A DNA stretch of 64,000 bases from Suilimivivens sp964614185 (GTDB taxonomy: Bacteria; Bacillota; Clostridia; Lachnospirales; Lachnospiraceae): contig CAZTKJ010000003.1 of NCBI GenBank assembly GCA_964614185.1, forward strand, positions 62,001 to 126,000, read 5' to 3'. Each line of letters opens with the position of its first letter. Positions within the stretch are counted from its first letter, which is position 1. The notes beneath the pieces are model-generated. The model searched no databases, was not told the DNA's origin, and was given only the letters and a program-made list of their open reading frames with translations. The translations under genes were made by a program, and so were the position numbers. Shown here piece after piece: positions 35,971-43,214 of this stretch.

Positions 35971-36394
35971 GCTTCACTTCCTTTCCATGTTAATATATTT
36001 TTTATGCTATCATTCCTTTCCAAAAAAAGTCTTTATTTTTACCAAATCATATTTTTTCCGCGCCCAAAATTATTTTTATTTCTGATTTTCATTTTTTATC
36101 TCCATTTTGAAAGTTCAGTCAGTTTTTAGACAATTTACCTCCTATTTTGCTCAAGTACTATTTTTCTTGAATAAACTACCTATTGTTCCTATTTATTTTG
36201 CCTTTTTTACCATTTTTTTCCTCTTTAGTCAAGAATAGACACCTTTCAATAAAAATTACCATATTATGGCATATTTTCCGCCATAATACATATGACAGAC
36301 GCACGCGCGAAATCATTGTGTAGAAGGGGAATATAAATGATTTATAAGTATATAAGTGGTTTCACGCCGCGTCTGCGCGAAAGTGGGGATTGCC
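35971..36394. promoter_or_regulatory. AT-rich divergent control region of the Agr-like locus
   Basis: 424 bp without a gene. It holds a perfect 9-bp inverted repeat TATTATGGC/GCCATAATA (36262-36270 and 36280-36288, 9-nt loop) about 107 bp before agrB, and CATAAT at 36282-36287 that could be a -10. Otherwise T-rich on the plus strand. I see no further clear motifs or AgrA-type ACAGTTAAG repeats. Confidence 0.5.
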
Positions 36395-36937
36395 ATGAAA
36401 GAACTTCTGAAATCAACTTACCAATTTACAGATTATCAAATTGCACAGTTGGAGTTTTTGGCTAAGACCCTTCTTTCCGAGATCAGTAAGATTTTCATAA
36501 TCGGATTGTTTTTTTGGAAGGAACTTCCGTTCTTCTTTATTTCCATGTTGATCATGGCTATCCTGCGGACCTCAACCGGCGGTTTACACTGTAAGACTTA
36601 TCTGTCTTGTTTAGTGGCCTCCTGGTTTTACATTGTTTTTACCATTAAGGTTCTTCCTCTATTGCCGGTTTGGCAGATACCGGCCATCCTGATGCTTGTC
36701 CTGTGTGCCGTTACGGATTATCACATAGGGCCTGTAACCTCTGATGTTCATCTGCCGTTAACAGAAGCATCCAAAAGAAAAGGCCGTCTTCGCACGCTGT
36801 TTACCATTATATTTTTTTTAGTTCTTATGATTTTCTTTCCAAAGAATACCTATGTCATTACAGGATTTTGGATCATTATATCGCATACTTTGCAGCTGAT
36901 CGCTGCTAAAATACGAAAGAAAGGAGTAGTAAGATGA
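36395..36937 (+). CDS. agrB: AgrB-like signal peptide-processing protease
   Basis: 180 residues, about five membrane helices. The AgrB signature is complete: ILRTSTGGLHCKTYLSC, with catalytic His65 and Cys72 spaced by seven, the same gap as His77/Cys84 in Staphylococcus aureus AgrB. AgrB cuts the AgrD precursor and closes a thiolactone or lactone ring. ATG 36395 has GGGG nearby; an in-frame ATG at 36356 has no good site. The AgrD gene overlaps its end by 4 bp (ATGA). This is the accessory peptide processor of an Agr-like quorum-sensing system. Confidence 0.93.
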   Translation: MKELLKSTYQFTDYQIAQLEFLAKTLLSEISKIFIIGLFFWKELPFFFISMLIMAILRTSTGGLHCKTYLSCLVASWFYIVFTIKVLPLLPVWQIPAILMLVLCAVTDYHIGPVTSDVHLPLTEASKRKGRLRTLFTIIFFLVLMIFFPKNTYVITGFWIIISHTLQLIAAKIRKKGVVR

Positions 36938-37068
36938 AACAGAAATTAATTGCATTTTCAAAAGTCTTTTTAACTACTTGTATGGCTTTTACTGTATGGT
37001 TTGGAACTGATTTTCCAAGTATTTTACTTTTGGGAGAATATCCTTATCCTACAGAAGATGAAAACTAA
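36934..37068 (+). CDS. agrD: AgrD-like autoinducer peptide precursor
   Basis: 44 residues. It has an N-terminal amphipathic part (KQKLIAFSKVFLTTC), a hydrophobic core and an acidic C-terminal tail GEYPYPTEDEN, the layout of AgrD (leader, signal, charged tail). The tail corresponds to the DEVEVPKE tail of S. aureus AgrD. Lining these up puts the ring at SILLL (Ser29-Leu33), which would give a lactone rather than a thiolactone. The preceding residues FGTDFP would form the exocyclic tail. The only Cys (16) lies in the leader. AAAGGAG lies 6-7 nt upstream. It overlaps agrB by 4 bp. Ring assignment is inference. Confidence 0.88.
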   Translation: MKQKLIAFSKVFLTTCMAFTVWFGTDFPSILLLGEYPYPTEDEN

Positions 37069-37113
37069 AAAGAAACCTCTTTGAAATATCTGTCATTTCA
37101 AAGAGGTTTCTTT
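37069..37113. terminator. Shared terminator of agrBD and the facing kinase gene
   Basis: Perfect 19-bp stem (37069-37087 and 37095-37113) with a 7-nt loop, flanked by A and T runs, so it works on both strands. Its right arm covers the last codons of the kinase gene, and the two transcripts would overlap at their 3-prime ends. Confidence 0.9.
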
Positions 37114-38375
37114 ATCAGCAGACCAAATACGATCCAGTTTTTATTTTCTATCATCCTATTTTCACAGGAAATGGTAATTCCATACTCTTCACAGATTTTT
37201 CTTACATTATACAGGCCATATCCTCTGTTCCTGCCCTTTTCGCTATATCCTTTCTTAAAGAAATCCTGAATGCGTTTGTAGTCAATTTCCTCACTTTCAT
37301 TGGACACTTCTATGGTGATTGTCTCCGGTCTTTCCACCATGGTCAGGCTGATTCTACCCGTTTTGTTTGCCTTGACTGCATCTGCCGCGTTATTCAAAAG
37401 ATTTCCCAAAAGTTCCACAATCTTATGTACCGGCACACCGCCTTCCAATTCCCCAATGACTACCTTGTATGTAATTTCTATTCCCTTTTTCTCCAGTTCC
37501 GAAAACTTTCCATACAGAAAGCACAGTATAATGGGATTTCCTTTCGACAACAGTCTGTTATAACGGTTTTCACCAACTATCTCCTGACAGTATTTCTTCT
37601 GTGCCTCCACCAGTTCTTCATAAGTCTTGTATAAATAATGCTGGCTGTAGACTGTATTGATATGGTTGTCAAACTCATGCTGTCTTTCCCGAATATCATC
37701 TATAAGTCCTTCAAAAGATGATGCATAAAGTCTATATTGCTTTAATTCTGCTTCTGTTTCTCGCACCCTTATTTTATGCTTTCCAATATCAATTGCCGAT
37801 ACAAAGATCAATATTATACTTACAATCAATACAAGGTAATATAATGTATTAAATCCCTTAGTCGTCTTATATGTAATGAGAAAAAGAACTATCGTTATAA
37901 CTATTAAAGAAACAGATATCATTATCAACTTATCATTATTCTTTAATACGTTAGATAATTTTTGCAAATTACATCGTTTCAAAGCACTAATAACTATAAT
38001 AAATATCACAACATTAATAATAATATTTTCTATTGCATTTACACGACTACTATCGAGCAAAATATATAACAGCACTATCATTGTTGCTTGAATGCCACTT
38101 AGAATTAATGCATATAGCATATTATTAATAAAAATATCTTTTATATTAAATCCAAACTTAAGTCCACAATATAACGCTGTTAGCAAATACGTTACGAATG
38201 ACCATTCCGAAGGTAAGCTAAAACAATAAATCATTTGCATCCATGCTACTTCAACTACCACAACTCCCACTGTCAGTACATCAAACTTCGGTTTTTCACC
38301 ATATAGATAATGAATACAGAATATGATTGATAATATCTCAAACAGCTCATATATGCTAATTATTGCTATTGTCAT
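37098..38375 (-). CDS. AgrC-like GHKL sensor histidine kinase
   Basis: 425 residues. Six or seven membrane helices in the first 200 residues form a peptide-sensing domain like AgrC. The H-box is ERQHEFDNHINTVYSQH with the phospho-His. A long coil follows, and the GHKL ATPase has NLLNNAADAV (N-box) and GYGLYNVRKICEEYG (G-box). It should sense the AgrBD product and pass phosphate to a LytTR regulator; the best candidate is the gene at 39222-39962. It runs opposite to agrBD and ends within the shared hairpin. The ribosome site before ATG is weak (GGCGGAG-type purine run). Confidence 0.9.
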   Translation of the reverse strand: MTIAIISIYELFEILSIIFCIHYLYGEKPKFDVLTVGVVVVEVAWMQMIYCFSLPSEWSFVTYLLTALYCGLKFGFNIKDIFINNMLYALILSGIQATMIVLLYILLDSSRVNAIENIIINVVIFIIVISALKRCNLQKLSNVLKNNDKLIMISVSLIVITIVLFLITYKTTKGFNTLYYLVLIVSIILIFVSAIDIGKHKIRVRETEAELKQYRLYASSFEGLIDDIRERQHEFDNHINTVYSQHYLYKTYEELVEAQKKYCQEIVGENRYNRLLSKGNPIILCFLYGKFSELEKKGIEITYKVVIGELEGGVPVHKIVELLGNLLNNAADAVKANKTGRISLTMVERPETITIEVSNESEEIDYKRIQDFFKKGYSEKGRNRGYGLYNVRKICEEYGITISCENRMIENKNWIVFGLLIKKPL

Positions 38376-38428
38376 CCCTAATCTCCGCCCTCATTAGTAT
38401 TTCCTGCTGCCATCAGGCATCTTATATT

Positions 38429-39112
38429 TTATAGTACTCTCATCGCATCATCCATAAATTCTCTGGCTTCCCTTCGGAACCCTGTTTCTATTTGATTCCA
38501 TAAACAGTTCAGAAGGTATCCGTCTATACCGTCTTTACAAAAAAATGTACTTGGTCTGCAATAGGAGATTTCATAGATCAGCATGAGAAGTTCTGCATCG
38601 GGATAGACTATGCCCTTTTCCAGATTACGATATTTCTTGATATTGACGCCCAGCTTTTCTGACATGGACATCTGTGATATTCCCATAATATTTCTGATTT
38701 CATGCAGAGCCGACGCTGGTTTTTCCTGCCCCAGATAAGATTTCAGCAATTCGTACTCCAACTTGACCTCATTGTCCTTAAATCCATTACTTTTCTTAAG
38801 TTCCCTGCCGATGATCCAAAGCAGTACTTCCTTAAGCTCTTTCCATGAAGGACCTGCTTTTTCACATAAATAATCAATCAGGTTCTCTTCAATACAAATA
38901 CCTGTTTTTCCCGTGATAATGAAGTCGATATCCCAACCGGCATTCACCAATCCCTCCAACATCTCAAAGGAAACTACTGTTTTCCTAAGCTCCACCTTGC
39001 TTTGCTGGCTTTGGGTTTTTCCCAAGAGACTGCTTACTTCTTTTTGGGACAGCTTCATCTTTTCCCTGTAACAGATCATTCTTCGTAAAAATTCATCATA
39101 ACTGTTGCCCAT
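38429..39112 (-). CDS. Double-HTH XRE-type regulator, copy 1
   Basis: 227 residues. One HTH at the N-terminus (KLSQKEVSSLLGKTQSQQSK) and another in the second half (GISQMSMSEKLGVNIKKYRN), each followed by a helical segment. It is a paralogue of the protein at 39967-40665: both start MGN-YD-FL-RM and share INIKKYRxLEKG-like and SYCRP/SWCRP motifs. Both genes also share upstream sequence. It sits between the response regulator and kinase genes, so it likely tunes the Agr-like circuit. Its own upstream block is at 39118-39208. Function inferred from context. Confidence 0.83.
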   Translation of the reverse strand: MGNSYDEFLRRMICYREKMKLSQKEVSSLLGKTQSQQSKVELRKTVVSFEMLEGLVNAGWDIDFIITGKTGICIEENLIDYLCEKAGPSWKELKEVLLWIIGRELKKSNGFKDNEVKLEYELLKSYLGQEKPASALHEIRNIMGISQMSMSEKLGVNIKKYRNLEKGIVYPDAELLMLIYEISYCRPSTFFCKDGIDGYLLNCLWNQIETGFRREAREFMDDAMRVL

Positions 39113-39117
39113 CAGTC

Positions 39118-39208
39118 CGTACCTTTCGTACTATGCTTTATGCCATGTTATGACTAGATTTTACGAAATTATATATTTCCCATATTATACCCAAATATGA
39201 CTTTTTTG
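39118..39208 (-). promoter_or_regulatory. Upstream block of regulator copy 1
   Basis: Reading on the minus strand, AAAAAAGTCATATTTGGG, TATAATATGGGAAATATATA, TTTCGTAAAATCTA and GTACGAAAGGTACGGAC match in order the block before the paralogous gene (40676-40757). TATAAT is a possible -10. Shared upstream DNA suggests common control or duplication of promoter and gene together. Confidence 0.6.
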
Positions 39209-39221
39209 TTGCCGCTTAAAT

Positions 39222-39962
39222 TCAACTCCGTCCGTCATCACAGAATTCTGCCAGAATCTTTTTCTTATATGTAATTCCAATATCCAGCATTCCCAGGTCA
39301 TCCTTCAAAGTCAGAAATCTGTTAGGTGCATCAATACTTAATACATACTCTTTGTTGACCAGAGTACTTCTGCTGCATTGCATCAGACAGTTAGTGTCTG
39401 TTTCCTGCATCACTTGTTTACATGTCTTATAGGGAATTTCTAAAACCGATCCGTCCAGAAGATGTATATACATAATATGGTTAATGCTTTCCATATACAC
39501 GATTTCTTTCAGCTTTACGGGATAAAGGATGCCGTCTTTCCTAAAGGTCAGGGATACCTCTTTTTCTCTTTCCGTAGTATAGTTCAAAGCTTTTATCACC
39601 AGCTTTACTACCCGTTCCGGTGCAAAAGGCTTTTCGATATATCCCATGCAGTTTAAATCCGTATATGCATACATTGCAGGATCCTCAAGAGAGGTTATGA
39701 AAATAACAGGTGTAAACATATACTTGGGAATCTTTCTGATTTTCTCTACCAGTCTGATGCCTGCTGTATCGCCGGGTTTTGCTGTGTCTAATATAATATC
39801 TGCCAGAAAAACATCTATTGTCTTTTCCATTAAGATCCTGTAGGCAGAAGTTACATTATCAGCAGTATAGATCTCCGTATTGGCTCCTACTGCCATAACC
39901 AGCTGTTTTAACATATCCATCTGTTCCGCATCGTCTTCAATAATCAATATTGCTTTCTTCAT
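39222..39962 (-). CDS. LytTR-type response regulator
   Basis: 246 residues. Receiver domain: acidic pair ED at 9-11, phospho-acceptor Asp55 in VFLADIILD, and Lys in YIEKPF. The C-terminal LytTR DNA-binding domain (about 135-240) has KEIVYMESINHIMYIHLLDG and the usual CLMQCSRSTLVN. This is the AgrA-like class. It is translated from an overlapping operon: the gap to the upstream double-HTH gene is 4 bp with GGAG before its ATG. The likely partner kinase is at 37098-38375. Confidence 0.9.
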   Translation of the reverse strand: MKKAILIIEDDAEQMDMLKQLVMAVGANTEIYTADNVTSAYRILMEKTIDVFLADIILDTAKPGDTAGIRLVEKIRKIPKYMFTPVIFITSLEDPAMYAYTDLNCMGYIEKPFAPERVVKLVIKALNYTTEREKEVSLTFRKDGILYPVKLKEIVYMESINHIMYIHLLDGSVLEIPYKTCKQVMQETDTNCLMQCSRSTLVNKEYVLSIDAPNRFLTLKDDLGMLDIGITYKKKILAEFCDDGRS

Positions 39963-39966
39963 GATT

Positions 39967-40665
39967 CTACTCCGTCTGTGCCTTATACAATCTAATAGTA
40001 CTGTTTAAATATTCAAAAGCTTCTTTCTGCCGAACTCCATTAAGCTTATTCCAAAGCTCGTCCAGAAGATAGCGTTCCGCATCTTTGGAGCAAAAAAATA
40101 TTCCTGGCCTGCACCATGAGATTTCATAGATTTTTACTAAAAGTTCTGCATCCGGCCTGTTCCTTCCTTTTTCAAGATCCCGGTACTTCTTGATATTAAC
40201 ACCCAGTTTCTCCGCCATGCCGGTCTGGGAAATTCCTACATAGTCCCTAAGAGCTGCAAATACAGATCCCTGATGTTCCCCGCCCAGCAAAAGCTTTGCC
40301 AACTCATATTCGCATTGGCTGTCCTTATCCGGAAAACCACCGCTTTTTCCAAATTCCAACTTTACTACCCAGAGCAATATTTCCTTAATGTCTTTCCATG
40401 CTTCCCCGATGTTTTCATCCAGATACTCTGTAAGATGTTCCCTCGTGTATGTTCCCGGCTTTCCCGTGATCATATAGTCAATATCCCATCCGGCATTTTG
40501 AAGGCTTTCCAGAATTTCGTAAGAAATTACTGTTTTCCCTAACTCCATCTTACTGAGCTGACTTTGTGTTTTGCCGAAAAGTCCGCTTACCTCCTTTTGG
40601 GATAATTTCATAGCATCTCTATACTCAATCATTCTTTGCAAAAACTTATCATAATTATTACCCAT
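39967..40665 (-). CDS. Double-HTH XRE-type regulator, copy 2
   Basis: 232 residues, paralogue of 38429-39112 with the same two-HTH layout (KLSQKEVSGLFGKTQSQLSK and GISQTGMAEKLGVNIKKYRD). The second half has the WCRPGIFFCSKDAERYLLDEL motif. It forms an operon with the response regulator just downstream. Upstream lies a control block shared with the other copy plus a perfect inverted repeat (40738-40778), a probable operator. The pair may be repressors or co-regulators; that is inference. Confidence 0.83.
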   Translation of the reverse strand: MGNNYDKFLQRMIEYRDAMKLSQKEVSGLFGKTQSQLSKMELGKTVISYEILESLQNAGWDIDYMITGKPGTYTREHLTEYLDENIGEAWKDIKEILLWVVKLEFGKSGGFPDKDSQCEYELAKLLLGGEHQGSVFAALRDYVGISQTGMAEKLGVNIKKYRDLEKGRNRPDAELLVKIYEISWCRPGIFFCSKDAERYLLDELWNKLNGVRQKEAFEYLNSTIRLYKAQTE

Positions 40666-40675
40666 GTCCGTGTCC

Positions 40676-40778
40676 TTCGTACTCCTAACCAGTAATACTA
40701 TGAATAAATTTTACAAAAATATACTTTCCCTATATTAGGGCAAAATATGACTTTTTTTATAAAAATCATATTTTGCCC
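40676..40778 (-). promoter_or_regulatory. Upstream block of regulator copy 2, with 13-bp palindrome
   Basis: The block contains GTCATATTTTG, then TAATATAGGGAAAG, TTTTGTAAAATTTATTCATA and GTACGAAGGACACGGAC, matching the block before copy 1. A perfect 13-bp inverted repeat GGGCAAAATATGA/TCATATTTTGCCC (40738-40750 and 40766-40778) is centred on a T/A-rich loop and may be an operator. Confidence 0.65.
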
Positions 40779-40844
40779 CTTGTTAATGCAGGATAAAATT
40801 GTTTGAGGTATTTTTATATCCGGACTTGGATGAGATTATATGGT

Positions 40845-41399
40845 TTAAGAATCTGTTTTTTCGGCTTTTAAAATTTGTAGCTTTTTATTATACTTATCAC
40901 ATTCCAATTCCAATCTTTTAAAATCCAAACATTGTTTTCTAGCTGAAAATTTTTCTTCAGAAATATATTTTTGATATAGAACATTTGCAGTATTTATCAA
41001 ATCACTTGCATGTTCATTGCACCATTCTAATTCTCTAAGCAGAAGTTCCTTTTTCTTTTTTGTATCCGCATTATCATGTTTATGAATTTTTGTATCTATC
41101 CGCTGTATCTGTTCATTTTCTACAGGTATCATAAGATTAAAATTTAAAACTCCTAATACAATGCCATTATGTATAATTTTCTTAAAATCTATTTTATCTC
41201 GCATTTTTTCGTGTTTTTTCTTAGGTTTTGACAACGGCACACAATATTTATGTTCATTACATACAATAATTATGCCGAGAAAAGGGCGTTCATCTTTCCT
41301 TGTCTGTGGTGATACAGAAAAAACTCTATCATCAATATTATGTAAGTTCCTAATGTATTTCATGTCTATTCGATAGACCTCTAATGGTAACTGTGTCAT
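40845..41399 (-). CDS. toxN: ToxN/AbiQ-like type III toxin endoribonuclease
   Basis: 184 residues, the normal size for ToxN/AbiQ. The fold signature is present: LEVYRIDMKYIRNL at the start, RPFLGIIIVCNEHKYCVPLS (38-57) with KPKKKHEKMR after it, and GVLNFNLMIPV (83-93). These are the conserved blocks of the ToxN/AbiQ family, which cleave RNA and are held by a small RNA antitoxin. The upstream region has a promoter (41520-41547), a short candidate antitoxin RNA and a hairpin between RNA and gene, the genetic layout of type III systems. GGGAG lies 6 nt before the ATG. Known members block phage by cell shutdown. Confidence 0.88.
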   Translation of the reverse strand: MTQLPLEVYRIDMKYIRNLHNIDDRVFSVSPQTRKDERPFLGIIIVCNEHKYCVPLSKPKKKHEKMRDKIDFKKIIHNGIVLGVLNFNLMIPVENEQIQRIDTKIHKHDNADTKKKKELLLRELEWCNEHASDLINTANVLYQKYISEEKFSARKQCLDFKRLELECDKYNKKLQILKAEKTDS

Positions 41400-41421
41400 A
41401 AGATTCTCCCATAGAATATTT

Positions 41422-41447
41422 CAAGGACTATGTTTCCATAGTCCTTG
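41422..41447 (-). terminator. Attenuator hairpin between candidate antitoxin RNA and toxin
   Basis: Perfect 11-bp stem (41422-41432 and 41437-41447) with a GAAA loop on the minus strand. The following T-run is weak, as expected for a leaky terminator that lets some transcripts reach the toxin. Confidence 0.8.
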
Positions 41448-41513
41448 TCTGTAGCATCACCGCAGCAATACTATCGCTTTTTGAACGTCCACTTATTGGC
41501 AGGACTCTCCTTT
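41448..41513 (-). ncRNA. Candidate ToxI-like antitoxin RNA
   Basis: About 66 nt between the promoter and the hairpin. On the minus strand it starts AAAGGAGAGTCCTGCC and continues AATAAGTGGACGTTC, then AAAAAGCG. GTCC can pair with GGAC across a loop, and AGGA with TCCT, the kind of competing pairs that form the antitoxin pseudoknot. The unit between two A-runs is about 34-36 nt, the size of ToxI repeats, but I see only one clear unit. Confidence 0.6.
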
Positions 41514-41519
41514 AATAGT

Positions 41520-41547
41520 ATAATACCATATTCATGAAAATAGTCAA
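41520..41547 (-). promoter_or_regulatory. Promoter of the type III toxin-antitoxin locus
   Basis: On the minus strand: TTGACT (41547-41542), 16-nt spacer, TATTAT (41525-41520), with an overlapping TATACT at 19 nt. Transcription would begin near 41512, just at the candidate antitoxin. Confidence 0.8.
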
Positions 41548-41564
41548 TCTTTTTGCGTAAATGG

Positions 41565-42608
41565 TTACTTTCTAAGAAATCTGAAAGAGAGAAGCATCTT
41601 TTCGACCCATTCCCAAATCTTCATATCTACTCTGCCTAAAATCAGTTCTCTTCCGGCACCAATGAAAAGACACAGCGTCAAAATAACAAATACAATACCA
41701 AGCAACGCCAAAAATCCCAATACGCCGCCCGGGCTTTGGAAACCATACTCTCCTATCTTCTCCATTACAAGGGTTACCAGAGAATTATTCAAGGCAAACA
41801 CAGCAAAAACATACCCTGCTGCTCTGTTAATAAAAGAGGATGTAATCTTCATCTCTTTAACCATATAAAATAAGATCACTGCCATGATAAGATTGGTAAT
41901 ACTGTTGTCTTTGCATAAATGATGATAGATGCCGCCAATCTGAACCGGCAGTTCATGGGATATTCCATTTATGACCCATAAGGCAATAAAAAGAAAGCCA
42001 GCTTTTTTAGAGAGCTTTACATCCCGATACATTCTGATATATCTGCCTATCATATAGACCATGATCATCTGTACCAGACCTTTGCCATTGTCAGGGATCA
42101 GTTCAAAATAAAAGAATGTCGGCAGTACGCTGAATAAAGTAATCATCAGCAAGAGCAGTTTTTGAAACTCCTCTTTTTTAAGATATTCAATCATTTTCTG
42201 CAGATATCCGCTAAAAAACAACAGACAGATATAGCAGGAATAAAACCAGTATTTTCTGGTAATAAACGGAAGACATGACTTTGCCAGCTGCTCTAAGAGA
42301 GCTGCACCCTGCATCTGTTCCGGCAGCATCATATAAAGCACAGCTGTTTCCAGCAGGGAATAGGTAATCATCATACATTCCATTTTTACAAACTTTCTGA
42401 CAGTAAATCGAACTCCATAATATCCTGAAATCAAAATAAAACAGGAAACCCCAATATTGCAGATGCCGTTTACAACACCATTGCAGATATTCCAAATACT
42501 TCCCGTACAGAAACGGCCAAGATACATATTGGCATGAATCAGCACGATCATATACATTGCCACAAGACGCAAAAGCTCATGATTAGAGTTTCTGGTAATT
42601 TTTTCCAT
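41565..42608 (-). CDS. Acyltransferase family 3 membrane protein
   Basis: 347 residues, about ten membrane segments. The first helix begins NHELLRLVAMYMIVLIHAN, with the family Arg and His pair (R..H), and GVSCFILISGYYGVRF follows. The family moves acetyl or other acyl groups onto surface sugars. It is a monocistronic gene in the minus direction, just upstream of the toxin promoter. The acceptor is unknown. Confidence 0.88.
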   Translation of the reverse strand: MEKITRNSNHELLRLVAMYMIVLIHANMYLGRFCTGSIWNICNGVVNGICNIGVSCFILISGYYGVRFTVRKFVKMECMMITYSLLETAVLYMMLPEQMQGAALLEQLAKSCLPFITRKYWFYSCYICLLFFSGYLQKMIEYLKKEEFQKLLLLMITLFSVLPTFFYFELIPDNGKGLVQMIMVYMIGRYIRMYRDVKLSKKAGFLFIALWVINGISHELPVQIGGIYHHLCKDNSITNLIMAVILFYMVKEMKITSSFINRAAGYVFAVFALNNSLVTLVMEKIGEYGFQSPGGVLGFLALLGIVFVILTLCLFIGAGRELILGRVDMKIWEWVEKMLLSFRFLRK

Positions 42609-42702
42609 AAATATTTCCTTTACCCTGTCATTTTCTAAAACCTTATCATATTTTCATTATTCCTACAATCTCTTTCCCTGAGGATTTTAAGATTCGTTAT
42701 TA

Positions 42703-42731
42703 TTGACATTTCTCTCAGTTTCCTCTATGAT
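42703..42731 (+). promoter_or_regulatory. Strong promoter of the blaI-blaR1 pair
   Basis: TTGACA (42703-42708), 17-nt spacer, TATGAT (42726-42731). A TTATTATACTTATAA near-palindrome follows downstream and could be the BlaI operator. Confidence 0.8.
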
Positions 42732-42775
42732 AACTTTATTATACTTATAAATCATTTATATTAGAGGAAGATATC

Positions 42776-43210
42776 ATGATAATTGGATCAAACGACAAGT
42801 ACCGATTAACAAACAGAGAACTGGATATTCTGAATATCCTGTGGGAATCAGAGCGTTCTCTGGTAGCATCTGAAATCACATCCATCCGTGAAGATTTATC
42901 TATTAACACGGTGCAGGCTGTTTTAAAAAAGCTGTTGCATAAGGATTTGATTCAGATTGATGAAATTGTTTACAGCGGCACAGTATTAAGCCGCTGCTAC
43001 AAACCTACGCTTACTCCGGAAGAGTTTGAGATCAAACGTTTTACTACTTCTTACAGTAATACTTCCGGCAAGCCCTTCTCCCCTTCTAATCTTCTTGTGA
43101 CATTGTTAGAAGAAGAAAAAGATTCTGCTAAAGTATTATCCGAAATCAACAATTTGGAGAAGTATTTAGCAACCAAAAAGCAGGAGTTAAAGAAAAATAC
43201 AAAGGAGTAG
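42776..43210 (+). CDS. BlaI/MecI-family repressor
   Basis: 144 residues, a winged helix of the BlaI/MecI/CopY kind. YRLTNRELDILNILWESERSLVASEI is the typical N-terminus, and NTVQAVLKKLLHKDLIQ the recognition helix and wing. The C-terminal dimer helices end in KKQELKKNTKE. AGAGGAAG lies 5 nt before the ATG. Four bases separate it from the M56 protease gene. The protease would cleave it to release the operon. Confidence 0.93.
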   Translation: MIIGSNDKYRLTNRELDILNILWESERSLVASEITSIREDLSINTVQAVLKKLLHKDLIQIDEIVYSGTVLSRCYKPTLTPEEFEIKRFTTSYSNTSGKPFSPSNLLVTLLEEEKDSAKVLSEINNLEKYLATKKQELKKNTKE

Positions 43211-43214
43211 ATTC

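Noticed and set aside
36016..36310. AgrA-type binding sites (paired ACAGTTAAG-like repeats) upstream of agrB
   Set aside because: Only loose partial matches in AT-rich DNA; no repeated pair with proper spacing.
41448..41513. Multiple tandem antitoxin repeats as in ToxI
   Set aside because: Only one unit can be seen; later segments do not match it.
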